Source: Candidatus Nitrososphaera evergladensis SR1
GTDB lineage: Archaea > Thermoproteota > Nitrososphaeria > Nitrososphaerales > Nitrososphaeraceae
Reading direction: 5' to 3'
Assembly (NCBI RefSeq): GCF_000730285.1
Contig: NZ_CP007174.1
Location: 744,001 to 808,000, forward strand
Length of the DNA: 64,000 nt
Below the pieces are notes generated by a model. That model did not search any database. It was not told the origin of the DNA and saw nothing but the letters and a program-made list of their open reading frames with translations. The number at the start of each line of letters is the position of its first letter. The stretch's first letter is position 1. Positions 1 through 8,136 of this stretch are shown here, piece by piece. Both the position numbers and the translations under genes were made by a program.

Positions 1-103
1 TCAACGTGTACACCGCGATCTTGTTTTCCAGCGCGTCGTTTGGAACTATCAAGTAGCCCTTCAGCTTTAGGCCCAGCGAGCCGTCTTCAAATGCGTGCCC
101 CAT
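1..103 (-). CDS. Hypothetical protein, 5' end only
   Basis: An open frame starts at an ATG at 103 and runs off the left edge, giving about 34 residues starting MGHAFEDGSLGLKLKGYLIV. Only the N-terminus is in the window, so no family can be assigned. The codons look coding and the AT-rich stretch just upstream (about 110-180) could hold its promoter. Confidence 0.5.
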   Translation of the reverse strand, partial: MGHAFEDGSLGLKLKGYLIVPNDALENKIAVYTL

Positions 104-304
104 GACACTGTCTTAATACATTTCCAATAATTAAGCATTGCTTAACTGAATAATCAAGTATATTTAGATTCCAAATGAATAATATAATTTTCTTAACAAA
201 GAAATGAGATTTTAGATAAATATTGTAATCTGTATTTTCGCGGACAATGGACTCTAGGCATCCTTGATGGCATCTCCGTGTGATAATAATCCGGATTTTG
301 AGAA

Positions 305-511
305 TCAGCGCGTAAATAGCTTTTTTTCCAGTTTTGGCATAAAAACGGGCTTGTAGTTGTCAAAATCATCGTATGCGCCACAATAGCCCGAAGCCTCTTC
401 ATCCGAATGGCAGGTCGCAGAGTTATCGTCGTAAAGCTTGCAAATGTGCGCATATCTGCACATTTCCGATTTCATGCATATCATGCAGATGGCATCGAAT
501 AACAGTAACAT
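305..511 (-). CDS. Small Cys-rich protein, possible metal binder
   Basis: A 68-residue protein with Cys spaced in clusters (CRYAHIC, then TCHSDEEASGYCG), an arrangement typical of small archaeal zinc- or cluster-binding proteins. The start is uncertain: ATG at 511 fits a T-rich TATA-like stretch about 25 nt upstream, but ATGs at 484 and 475 would also keep the Cys motif. No specific function is recognised. The gene stands alone, with no other convincing gene between 104 and 640. Confidence 0.5.
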   Translation of the reverse strand: MLLLFDAICMICMKSEMCRYAHICKLYDDNSATCHSDEEASGYCGAYDDFDNYKPVFMPKLEKKLFTR

Positions 512-642
512 GTTCAAAATCACGCAATAGCATGAAAAATAATCCCATGTTCTGTTATATCCTGTTGCATGGCGTGTATGAAAAAAATCTTTTTGGCAGA
601 GCTACAATACATGAACAAAAAAAGAAAGAAGGGAAAAAAGGC

Positions 643-1272
643 TTAGCCCTTTTTGTTCTCCTTTATGTCCCAGCCTCCGGTCATTGGCGCGCCCAGAGAG
701 CCGTCAGGGTTTGTGGGATAGTACGTGAACTCTATCTTGGCAAAGTTGAGCGAGAAGCTGTCTGTAGGAACCGCTCCTGAACTGCCTCCTTGCTGGTACG
801 AGGAGATGAGCACGTCTGTCAGCTTGATCTGGAGGAACTGCTGGCCCTTTTTGCCGCTCATTTCGCCTGTGAGTGTGACCTGCTTGATGTGCTGGCCTGT
901 AGCCGTTGCAAGCATCAGTTTTGGAGATGACTTGTCAATCACCTTGGTAAAACTGATGTCTTGGAACGACACCTTTCCCGCTCCCGCGCCGCCTCCTGCG
1001 CTTGCCGAGCCCGTGTTAGACGCACCCCAGCTGAACGATTCGATGTTTATCTCGCCCTTGTGCCTGTCGCTTGTTGATTCTCCTTCAATGCCGTCTATCT
1101 TTAGAAAATAGTCTACCGTGGCAGCATCAGCAGAAGGAATCCCGAGCAGCGCCTCGCTGGCCGAGATCTTTTGCGACGCAGAAGAAAAAGATGCCACTGC
1201 AACATACCCTGCAAGAATCGACGTGACAACCGCTACCGACGCTACTACCTGCATCTTGCCTAGGTTTGGCAT
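643..1272 (-). CDS. Hcp-family (T6SS tube-like) protein with N-terminal membrane/signal segment
   Basis: 209 residues. Residues about 52-195 match the Hcp1 fold of type VI secretion tube proteins: the opening DYFLKIDGIEGESTSDRHKG, then IESFSWGASN, a Gly/Ala-rich loop, VSFQDISFTKVIDKSSPKL, and the C-terminal strands LNFAKIEFTYYP. Typical Hcp is about 160-170 residues and lacks an export signal; here residues about 8-30 form a hydrophobic segment, so the protein is probably exported by Sec or membrane anchored. No other T6SS gene is present. ATG 1272 lies about 25 nt after a TATA-like GGTATATC, suggesting its own leaderless promoter. It follows the large gene at 1363-3627 on the same strand. 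The family call is firm; the role in an archaeon is unknown. Confidence 0.8.
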   Translation of the reverse strand: MPNLGKMQVVASVAVVTSILAGYVAVASFSSASQKISASEALLGIPSADAATVDYFLKIDGIEGESTSDRHKGEINIESFSWGASNTGSASAGGGAGAGKVSFQDISFTKVIDKSSPKLMLATATGQHIKQVTLTGEMSGKKGQQFLQIKLTDVLISSYQQGGSSGAVPTDSFSLNFAKIEFTYYPTNPDGSLGAPMTGGWDIKENKKG

Positions 1273-1362
1273 GGCGACGCATAAGGCAGTAAAGATATAC
1301 CTTTTCTGTAGTTTGGCTCTATAAGATAGATGGAAAAGAAGAAAGGGGGAAGAAGAGATGCC

Positions 1363-3627
1363 CTACTTGGGCAACTCTCTCTTTTCTGTTGCCGCCGCGA
1401 TCCTCGGGATGGATCCAAGGTCGACGCACGGCACCTGCTCCAGCGCGACTGCCGCAGTATCGGACGCGCCATAGCCCGTTATGATGCCAAAGCCGTTTGT
1501 GTGCTTGGGATACACTCTCAGTTCTATGGCAAACGAACACTTTTGATGCGCGCCGAGCATCTCGCCAAACGTCTTTTCGGCGGCCTTGGCATTTGCCGCA
1601 TTGAGCGGGCTTGGGATCGGCGGGACAGTCGAGGGGGCGTTTGCAGTGCCTGTCTCTATCGTCCCGCTTGTGTCGTTGAGCCCGCGCACGAACCACAGGT
1701 TGTAGCTGTGCATGAACTTGTTGACGTGGAACGCATAGAACCGCACCGTGAACTTGTCGCCAGAGCACCCTGTCAGGAAGAGGCAGCTTCCCTCTACAGG
1801 CGCGTCGTTCTTGCGCAGCGCAACAATGTCGCCATAGCAGGCGACGTTGTCTGCATGGAACATGTGTACGAGTGCGGCATAGTTCACCGCGTCGGTGGCA
1901 GTCTCTGTTGACCATCGCCTGAAGGTAAACGGCTTGTCGATCCCTGCTCCCGCTGCGCCCGCAGGCTTGATCCTGTTTCCAGCCCCGTCAAACACCTCGA
2001 CTATCACAAGGTGCTTGCCGTTGTCATGCATGGTCGTGTTCCATGACTGGTGGAACTGGAACCAGAGCCACCCGCCGTCTGGCGCATCGGATTCGTACGG
2101 GATGAGGTACAGCCCCGAATTGCTGCCGACCGCATTTGGACCAAGCGCGACTGCCTCTGTCTGCAATTGCGTCCCGACCCACTTCCAGCGGCTCCATGCG
2201 ACAGGGTCTGTCAGCACCTGCGGCACGCCATCCGGGTCGCCGGAAGAGTTTGCCCTGACCACGCTTACCCTGTAGTATTTTGCGCCTATCCCCTTCATTC
2301 CCTCGTGGAACTTGAGCCTGAAGCTGAGCGTCTGGCCCCAAGGCTGGCCAGTGTAGTTGTTGTTGACAAGTCCGTCGCCGGGGTTTGCCGATGAGACGCC
2401 AAGCTCGCTGTCCTGCGCAGGGCTTGCAAGCTTCCAGCTTGGGATGTAGCCAATGTTTTCCAGCATCACAAAGTTCGTTCCGGGATCGGGGACGTCGCTT
2501 CCCGGGTCACAGGCGCGCCCCTTCCAGGTGCGCAGGTGAGCATCGTCAGAGGCAGTAAAGTAGTCGTGCGTTGTCGAGCCGTCATAGATGTACACCCACT
2601 GGTTGTCCTGCCACTGCCTGACCTTGTAATAGTAGGTTATCCTGCACCCTGCCCTTACAAACGGCCGCCAGTAGCAAAAGCTGAACTCGCCGTCCTCGTT
2701 CACGGGCGTTTCGCCGACCTTTCTTGAACTGCACGTGCAAAAGATCGGGTAGAGGTAGTAATGGGCGTCAATGTATGCGAGTCTGTCCTGCAGCGGAAGT
2801 GACATCAGCATGTAATAGTCCTCTGCTAGTTTTTCAGGCGGGTTGCCAAGCGGCACCTTGGCGCCTGTTGCGCGCACAAGGCTTGCCGCCTTTTCCATCT
2901 GCCTTATTGGCACAGGGTCAGGACCGGGTCCCGGGATCGGAATAGGGCCTAGCTCTGGCCATGGGCTTATGGGCCCCGGATCCGGGTCAGGAATTGGAGG
3001 AACACGTTCTATCAAATCTTTGAGCCTGTCAAGTATGTCGTCTATGTCAAAGGGCGGTCGCAGCCTGCAGCAGCACGTCTTTTCATAGACTTCGACGACG
3101 GCGTTGCATATTGGCGCGCAGATGGTAGGCAGCGTCAATGACGGCGTGATTGTTGTTGCCTTTGATATTTCTGGCCTGAGCGTCAGAACGTCCGTAAATG
3201 TCGTTGTCTTTGCAAGGGCAATGTCTGCAAGCAGCCACGGCCTTGGCCTGCACCTGTGCACGTCGCCATGCACGCAGACTATGGGAAGAATCCAGTCGCG
3301 CCACTTGGGCGTAACCTCTATCACGCCTGTCCTGGACCACTCGGCGACTTTCTCCCTTGGCCTGAAGGTGACGAGCATTTCCCTTGTCACTTCTTTTTCG
3401 TCAATGTCTGGGCCAAACCCGTAGCTTGCCCCTTCCTTGACGTTGCGGGCTAGCTCTGAAAGCTGGATCTTGTTTCCTTGAATGGATCCGAGTTTTCTGA
3501 CAACGCCCTTTTCGACTGCAAAAAGTGCCACGCGTGGCGCTTGGTCTTTCTCAGTGCTTCCAAGAAACCGTAGTTCTAGCGTCTTGTCGCTATTGTTGTT
3601 GGTAGCAGGTATCCTTGAGGCTGCCAT
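1363..3627 (-). CDS. Large multi-region protein of unknown function, next to the Hcp-like gene
   Basis: 754 residues with no recognised catalytic motif. It has a beta-rich N-terminal region (about 1-120), a Cys-rich segment near residue 185 (EKTCCCRLRPP), a Pro/Gly/Asp linker (PPIPDPDPGPISPWPE) near 210-240, and a long Trp/Tyr-rich C-terminal part resembling fibronectin-type or carbohydrate-binding beta domains. There is no obvious signal peptide. I chose ATG 3627 over the upstream TTG at 3639 because a TATA-like TTTAATAAA lies about 24 nt upstream, fitting a leaderless start. The next gene on the strand is the Hcp-like protein, 90 nt downstream. A particle-associated or cargo protein is possible but only an inference. 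Confidence 0.7.
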   Translation of the reverse strand: MAASRIPATNNNSDKTLELRFLGSTEKDQAPRVALFAVEKGVVRKLGSIQGNKIQLSELARNVKEGASYGFGPDIDEKEVTREMLVTFRPREKVAEWSRTGVIEVTPKWRDWILPIVCVHGDVHRCRPRPWLLADIALAKTTTFTDVLTLRPEISKATTITPSLTLPTICAPICNAVVEVYEKTCCCRLRPPFDIDDILDRLKDLIERVPPIPDPDPGPISPWPELGPIPIPGPGPDPVPIRQMEKAASLVRATGAKVPLGNPPEKLAEDYYMLMSLPLQDRLAYIDAHYYLYPIFCTCSSRKVGETPVNEDGEFSFCYWRPFVRAGCRITYYYKVRQWQDNQWVYIYDGSTTHDYFTASDDAHLRTWKGRACDPGSDVPDPGTNFVMLENIGYIPSWKLASPAQDSELGVSSANPGDGLVNNNYTGQPWGQTLSFRLKFHEGMKGIGAKYYRVSVVRANSSGDPDGVPQVLTDPVAWSRWKWVGTQLQTEAVALGPNAVGSNSGLYLIPYESDAPDGGWLWFQFHQSWNTTMHDNGKHLVIVEVFDGAGNRIKPAGAAGAGIDKPFTFRRWSTETATDAVNYAALVHMFHADNVACYGDIVALRKNDAPVEGSCLFLTGCSGDKFTVRFYAFHVNKFMHSYNLWFVRGLNDTSGTIETGTANAPSTVPPIPSPLNAANAKAAEKTFGEMLGAHQKCSFAIELRVYPKHTNGFGIITGYGASDTAAVALEQVPCVDLGSIPRIAAATEKRELPK

Positions 3628-3737
3628 GGCCTCTTGCAAGTTCCCATTTATTAAAGAATAGTAGATATAGTTTCTAGTAAATAGTATCTTGCTACAAGGT
3701 TAGCCAATATGAGATAATAATGATAATAGATCACTTT

Positions 3738-4553
3738 TTACACGAAATCTGTTATCCTCGATGGTTTTCTGCGGATCTTACGTTCAATTCTTGTTATGGT
3801 CTTTTCCTGCATTTCGTCCAGCTCGCCTCTCATTGCCAGGAACTGAAGCGCATTGTGCGGCGCGCCAGCATTGTAGTGGTTGTTAAAGTAGGCGTACGTC
3901 ACCGGGACCTTAGCCTCCATCTCTTTTAGCTTGTCAACCCAAGGCATCAGCTCTTCTTCTGAATATGTATAGTCGTACCAGATGGGCTTGCCTCTGCCGT
4001 GCCACCTTACGTACGCGTGTGTTGATGAAGTCACGACGATCTTTGACAGAAACTCTATTGGGGATTCGGTTATCGTGTTTGCGACATTGTATTTCTTTAG
4101 CAGATCCCATGTTTCTTTTCTGTCCCACGATTCGTGCCGGAACTCGACTGCAAAATGGATGTAGGAAGGCAATAACTCTAAAAAGGATTCCAACACGTCT
4201 GCCTCGTCATAGGAAAAGCTGGGCGCAAGCTGCACAAGCAAGCACCCAAGCTTATCTGACTCTTCAAGCGGCTTGATGACGTCCAGAAACTTTGCCAAAT
4301 CGTCCTCTGCACCCTCCGTGAGGCGCTTGTCGTGGGTTATCGTCTTTGGCAGTTTCAGCGAAAACTTGAACAATGGGCCTGTCGCCTTTTCCCATCCTCT
4401 TACCATCATCTTTGTCGGCATACGGTAAAACGACGAATCAACCTCGACTGTGTCAAATACTTTGGCATAAAACGGGAGCTTGGCAACCCTGTTGTTTGGG
4501 TAGAAAAGCCCGACCCACTCCTGGTAGCTCCACCCGCAGGTGCCAAGAAGCAA
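3738..4553 (-). CDS. DUF72 (YecE-like) protein
   Basis: 271 residues of the DUF72 TIM-barrel family: N-terminal GTCGWSYQEWVGLFYP, then VEVDSSFYRMPT, FKFSLKLPKTITHDKRL, the FAVEFRHESW strand and, near the end, VTYAYFNNHYNAGAPHNAL. Full length for the family. The biochemical role of DUF72 is not established. It is the second gene of a probable two-gene unit, 33 nt after 4587-4952. Confidence 0.9.
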   Translation of the reverse strand: MLLGTCGWSYQEWVGLFYPNNRVAKLPFYAKVFDTVEVDSSFYRMPTKMMVRGWEKATGPLFKFSLKLPKTITHDKRLTEGAEDDLAKFLDVIKPLEESDKLGCLLVQLAPSFSYDEADVLESFLELLPSYIHFAVEFRHESWDRKETWDLLKKYNVANTITESPIEFLSKIVVTSSTHAYVRWHGRGKPIWYDYTYSEEELMPWVDKLKEMEAKVPVTYAYFNNHYNAGAPHNALQFLAMRGELDEMQEKTITRIERKIRRKPSRITDFV

Positions 4554-4586
4554 TGTATCTCTATTTCAGAACGCTAGGATATTTGT

Positions 4587-4952
4587 CTACTGCTGCCTCG
4601 GCTTTTTCAGAAACATCTTGGCCACTTCGGGCAGTGCAAATGCGTAGTGTATGTGGCTGCAGTCCTTGGACTCGCACAGCCCACAGTAGAGCGTCTTGTC
4701 CTTCAGGTAGACCTCTGCGGTCTTGCCGGCTTTGGCGTCGCGGATGAACAGTATGTTGTCCTGGTATCCAATCTTTGAGAAGTAGGGCGCGTAGCTCTGC
4801 AGGAACCTGTCGCGCTCTATGGCTTCAACAAGCACAGAGTTGATGTACTCCTTGGTGTTCCAGTGCATCTTTTCTGCAGTCGACTTCATGACGTCGTACG
4901 TCTGCTTGAAGATCTCGACCGTTATCACTTCCTTGCCGCCACGCTTGACCAT
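4587..4952 (-). CDS. Conserved small protein with Cys/His cluster
   Basis: 121 residues from ATG 4952 (an in-frame ATG at 4964 overlaps the palindrome). The N-terminal half (VEIFKQTYDVMKSTAEKM, then NTKEYINSVLVEAI) resembles ribbon-helix-helix proteins; the C-terminal half carries a CGLCESKDCSHIHYAF cluster likely to bind a metal. Function unknown. A TATA-like TGATATAA lies at about 4980-4988 and a perfect palindrome lies between it and the start, so repression of this gene and of DUF72 behind it is likely. Confidence 0.7.
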   Translation of the reverse strand: MVKRGGKEVITVEIFKQTYDVMKSTAEKMHWNTKEYINSVLVEAIERDRFLQSYAPYFSKIGYQDNILFIRDAKAGKTAEVYLKDKTLYCGLCESKDCSHIHYAFALPEVAKMFLKKPRQQ

Positions 4953-4962
4953 ATACAGTAAC

Positions 4963-4974
4963 ATGTTATAACAT
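4963..4974. promoter_or_regulatory. Perfect palindrome ATGTTATAACAT with a second imperfect copy
   Basis: ATGTTATAACAT is a perfect 12-bp dyad; with flanks it reads ACATGTTATAACATGC. A related GCATGTTATGTCATGT lies at 5004-5019, 41 bp away. The first sits between TATA and the start codon of 4587-4952, the second upstream of TATA. This is what an operator for a dimeric repressor would look like. The protein that binds it is unknown. Confidence 0.55.
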
Positions 4975-5066
4975 GCTTCCTTATATCATTTCTGAATGTA
5001 AAAGCATGTTATGTCATGTACTTTTGATGCTCCTTCACCAAATCTTCCGGGATAAAATGTAAATTG

Positions 5067-5444
5067 TCACATACAACTCGTAGGGTCACTGTCACGCTGG
5101 CATTCAACAAATGTGAATCCATATCCGGGCATGCGAACGATAATGGCGAATGGGTTGCTCATGTCGTCAATAAACACATTGACACCTTTCCAGCCTTCTG
5201 GCAGCCAATCAAATGACTCTTCCTTCCTACTTCCTTTCCAGTGAACTTCGTACGCAATTTTGTCCGTATAGTCTACGACATCTGGATAATAGTCGCGTCC
5301 GTTCCGAAGCGGAGGGCCCTGCCTTTTGCGACGGTACTTTACGTTTGGCTCTATCGTGTGTAAAGGGTACTTTTCTTTGAGGCACCTTGCAAGTTTTGCA
5401 ACGACTCTGTCATGAGTGTCCTTCTCATTGTAATATGGTGACAT
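5067..5444 (-). CDS. Hypothetical protein, possible PD-(D/E)xK nuclease fold
   Basis: 125 residues. An Arg/Lys-rich start is followed by DYYPDVVDYTDKIAYEVHWKG, whose D...E.H.K spacing is compatible with a restriction-endonuclease-like core; this is only suggestive. It is the last gene of a tight cluster, starting 9 nt after 5454-5798 ends. Confidence 0.55.
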   Translation of the reverse strand: MSPYYNEKDTHDRVVAKLARCLKEKYPLHTIEPNVKYRRKRQGPPLRNGRDYYPDVVDYTDKIAYEVHWKGSRKEESFDWLPEGWKGVNVFIDDMSNPFAIIVRMPGYGFTFVECQRDSDPTSCM

Positions 5445-5453
5445 GGTTACTCT

Positions 5454-5798
5454 CTAGCTATCCTCTTTCTGTGCTACGAGCGTCCAGCTGGCCACACCAT
5501 CTGCATACCAAAAGTGGCAAACCTTTCCTTCGTCGTGGTCAACAGGATAAGCAAGCCTTCCCTTTGCCAAGATCTCTGTAATCGTCTTGGCGTCAATCTC
5601 GACGGGCATGTCCTTGCCATACTCTTGTTGGTAATGGTGTGCAAATGTGTCCATGTCTATCTTGAAGGCCCTTGGACCATTTTCACTCCTCTCTAGCAGG
5701 AGGGCTTTCCATGCATTGGCTATTTCACGCTCTCTTGTCCGCGGGCTCGAAATTACCCTCTCTACAGATGCTTGGATCTTTTCGCCAAAGATTTTCAT
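5454..5798 (-). CDS. Hypothetical protein
   Basis: 114 residues from ATG 5798, two nt after the stop of the upstream gene; a TTG at 5825 would overlap that gene. The soluble protein is helix-rich in its N-terminal half (KIFGEKIQASVERVI, then REREIANAWKALLLE), and a C-terminal strand region ends HFWYADGVASWTLVAQK. No family recognised. Its position in the middle of a three-gene unit suggests a joint function with its neighbours. Confidence 0.6.
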   Translation of the reverse strand: MKIFGEKIQASVERVISSPRTREREIANAWKALLLERSENGPRAFKIDMDTFAHHYQQEYGKDMPVEIDAKTITEILAKGRLAYPVDHDEGKVCHFWYADGVASWTLVAQKEDS

Positions 5799-5800
5799 GA

Positions 5801-6169
5801 TTATGCTACGCAACTGGTTTTCCAACTCTTCATAGAGTTGGCTTCCCTTGCAGCCCCCTTTGATGGTGCAAGTTGCAGGCCTTCGAGAGTTATGATGTCG
5901 ATTCTTGACGCTGCAAAGAGGGCTTGGATCCGACGAATGCTGTTGGAGATGTCCGATTCCTTAATGTCAACGCGCCTGATTCTCGCATAGTTTCCAGCAA
6001 TAGCCTGAAGTTCGTAAAGAGTGTATTTCTTCATGCCCGTGTAATTGACAGGCTTGTTGGCAATTACTGTGAGGATGTCGATATCCAGTTTTGCATGCTC
6101 CCTTTCACTCAGCTTGAGCAACCCCTCAAGCAACCTTGCGTTCAGCAGCTCTTCTTCTTTTCTTGGCAT
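5801..6169 (-). CDS. Hypothetical protein, first gene of a three-gene unit
   Basis: 122 residues, mostly alpha-helical (ELLNARLLEGLLKLSEREH, then YTLYELQAIAGNYARIRR, then ISNSIRRIQALFAAS), reminiscent of a winged-helix or helical DNA-associated protein but without a clear motif. It starts at ATG 6169 and leads the unit 5801/5454/5067. The 118-bp gap to 6288 holds its promoter and that of the divergent winged-helix gene. Confidence 0.6.
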   Translation of the reverse strand: MPRKEEELLNARLLEGLLKLSEREHAKLDIDILTVIANKPVNYTGMKKYTLYELQAIAGNYARIRRVDIKESDISNSIRRIQALFAASRIDIITLEGLQLAPSKGAAREANSMKSWKTSCVA

Positions 6170-6287
6170 CGGCTGGTGGGCACCACCGCGGGTTAATCTT
6201 GGAAATTATCAAGCCTTTAGTTCTTAGGTCTGCTCTACAATACGTGCGGTTACAACTTATTCAATAGGCTCTTAAATTACCGCATGT

Positions 6288-6593
6288 TTGCCGCAGGAGA
6301 GGGGTCCTCTTCAAGATCTGCTGAGAAAGATGTCCAAGAAGGGATTTTACGAGATTCTAAAATACATCGACAGTAGGGGGCCTCTGCATTACAATGACAT
6401 CCTACGTCACGCTCAAGGTACAAAGGTAGTAGATAGCCGCGGCCAAGTCAACATAATAGTGAATGGATTGACCTCCCTAGGTCTGTTAGATAGGGCAGTC
6501 TCTTTGGACAAGCCGGTGAGGACGAGCTACAGCATCAGCAAGAAAGGAAAGCTGGTATTGGAATTTCTAATGCGATTAGAAAAAGAAGCGTAA
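6288..6593 (+). CDS. Winged-helix DNA-binding protein
   Basis: Up to 101 residues. The layout is that of small archaeal winged-helix regulators: KKGFYEILKYID helix, PLHYNDILRHAQ, recognition helix QVNIIVNGLTSLGLLDRAV, then a wing ending SYSISKKGKLVLEFL. The start is doubtful: TTG 6288 gives the longest form and ATG 6330 (MSKKGF) keeps the whole domain and fits a TATA-like TTAAAT at about 6272. It diverges from the 5067-6169 unit, which it may regulate. Confidence 0.7.
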   Translation: MPQERGPLQDLLRKMSKKGFYEILKYIDSRGPLHYNDILRHAQGTKVVDSRGQVNIIVNGLTSLGLLDRAVSLDKPVRTSYSISKKGKLVLEFLMRLEKEA

Positions 6594-6695
6594 GGCTTGC
6601 GGGCAGCAAAGTCTGGCACACGTAGGATTCCTTTGACTCGCATGGTCTCTGGATGACGGCATCTACGCCGTGGCAGAAACCGACACGGAGAGTTT

Positions 6696-8060
6696 TTACG
6701 CCAGACCAATCGTCCTTGCTATCCTTTTACGTGATTCTTGAATTTCATATCTGACGTGATTTCTTTCTGGGAGACTGTCTGCCGCTAGCCCTAGTGCATA
6801 AACCAAGGCCGGCACTAATTTTCTGTTTTCAATTGCTTCGCCCATTGCAGCTTTGAGCAGAGGAACAAGTCTATCCTGCCGCGTGACATACCTGTTGAGA
6901 TACACATAGAGAGGCAGGTTTTTCGATATACTTTGGGCAAGCATAGAGACGATCTCGGTAAAGAATTCTCGGTATTCTCGTTCAACCGTCGCCCTCTTTA
7001 CCTCTAGCTCTTCAACTGAGGCTTGACATATCTGCCTCTCATCCCTCCATGCCTCAGTCTCTGCCATAACGCCAAGGCACTCGTCATTCTTTTCTTCAAG
7101 TTTCTGTTCTTGACATGCAAGCCATTTTTGAAAACCTACTATTGGCGAATAGTGCTCTTCGACATCATGTAGGAAACGCGGGAATGCAAGTTCTTTACTG
7201 ACGCCTCTTTGAATTGCTATTTGCGCTATCTTCTCTGCAAGGATTTCGATTTGATGTGGAAGCAAGCAACCCCTATTTGCAACACGCTGAAGCTCGATTG
7301 CCACGTTGGCCGATTCTAGTTCCTTGATCTTCTGCTCCGTTAACTTTTCAACCTCTGCAAGGTACTTCTTTGCCGCTGCTACTCTGGCATCGTAGTTTTC
7401 GACATCGGAGAGTTTTCCAACCATCTTCTTGGGGCTACAGCCATCCTTTTCATATTCGACAAACATTCTGGAAATTTCTGGTATGTCAGAGTAGTCTAGG
7501 TCATTCTTTGTAAGAAGTTTGTCAAATGCTTCTTTTTTGGCGAGCTGGTCTCTGGCTGCATTTTCCTGTCTCTGTACATCTTCTAGCTTGGCTAACCCGG
7601 CATCGATATCTGCTCTGATGTTTCGAAAAGTTTGAAGGTCCTCCTCGGCCTTTTTAGGAATCTCATCAAGTGGAAGATAAGGGTTGACGGTGTATTTCGC
7701 AGCTGTCCAACGCAGGGTGCTACCAAACGTCTTTCGGTTTACTTCTGGGCCCATAAGAGGCATCAAACCATCGGCAAATTCCTTGGCGTTATCCAGGCCC
7801 ACTTTTGCAAATGCCACCGCCGTTTCGTACCCCCACACTGCCTTGGACGGATGCATCTGACTTTGATTGTGGGTCTTGGCAAATTCCCTATGGGCCTTCA
7901 GACGGTCAGGGCCTCCTACGAACTTGGCGAACTTGCTTACTTTATTCTGGACGTTGGTTTCAGAGGTACTGCGTCTTTCAGCTATCTGCTTGCGAGGAAC
8001 GTTGTTTATGTGGTCAGCCAGTATTCCCATTGTAACGTCTTCTTCAGTTTGGGCTGTCAT
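6696..8060 (-). CDS. HTH plus coiled-coil protein beside an iteron array
   Basis: 454 residues from ATG 8060 (a TTG at 8132 is less likely, since a TATA-like CTTATTTA lies about 25 nt before 8060). The N-terminus holds an HTH-like stretch (MGILADHINNVPRKQIAERR then SETNVQNKVSKFAKF), followed by long charged coiled-coil helices through about residues 140-390 and a helical C-terminus. No known replication or partition family is recognised by eye. It lies immediately beside the direct repeats at 8173-8292, so it may bind them, either as an autoregulator or as an initiator. Confidence 0.65.
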   Translation of the reverse strand: MTAQTEEDVTMGILADHINNVPRKQIAERRSTSETNVQNKVSKFAKFVGGPDRLKAHREFAKTHNQSQMHPSKAVWGYETAVAFAKVGLDNAKEFADGLMPLMGPEVNRKTFGSTLRWTAAKYTVNPYLPLDEIPKKAEEDLQTFRNIRADIDAGLAKLEDVQRQENAARDQLAKKEAFDKLLTKNDLDYSDIPEISRMFVEYEKDGCSPKKMVGKLSDVENYDARVAAAKKYLAEVEKLTEQKIKELESANVAIELQRVANRGCLLPHQIEILAEKIAQIAIQRGVSKELAFPRFLHDVEEHYSPIVGFQKWLACQEQKLEEKNDECLGVMAETEAWRDERQICQASVEELEVKRATVEREYREFFTEIVSMLAQSISKNLPLYVYLNRYVTRQDRLVPLLKAAMGEAIENRKLVPALVYALGLAADSLPERNHVRYEIQESRKRIARTIGLA

Positions 8061-8136
8061 TTTTTTGACGGGTGCGGTAAAGGACGCATGTAAATAAGGT
8101 TTGCGCGTACTCTGGTATTTGTTGGGTAGCAAGTTT

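Noticed and set aside
2969-2985. GGGCCCC within the 754-residue gene as part of the palindrome cluster
   Set aside because: Isolated and within a Pro/Gly-coding linker where such sequence is expected.
643-3627. A type VI secretion locus
   Set aside because: Only an Hcp fold is present; no TssB/C sheath, VgrG, baseplate or ClpV-like gene is visible in the window.
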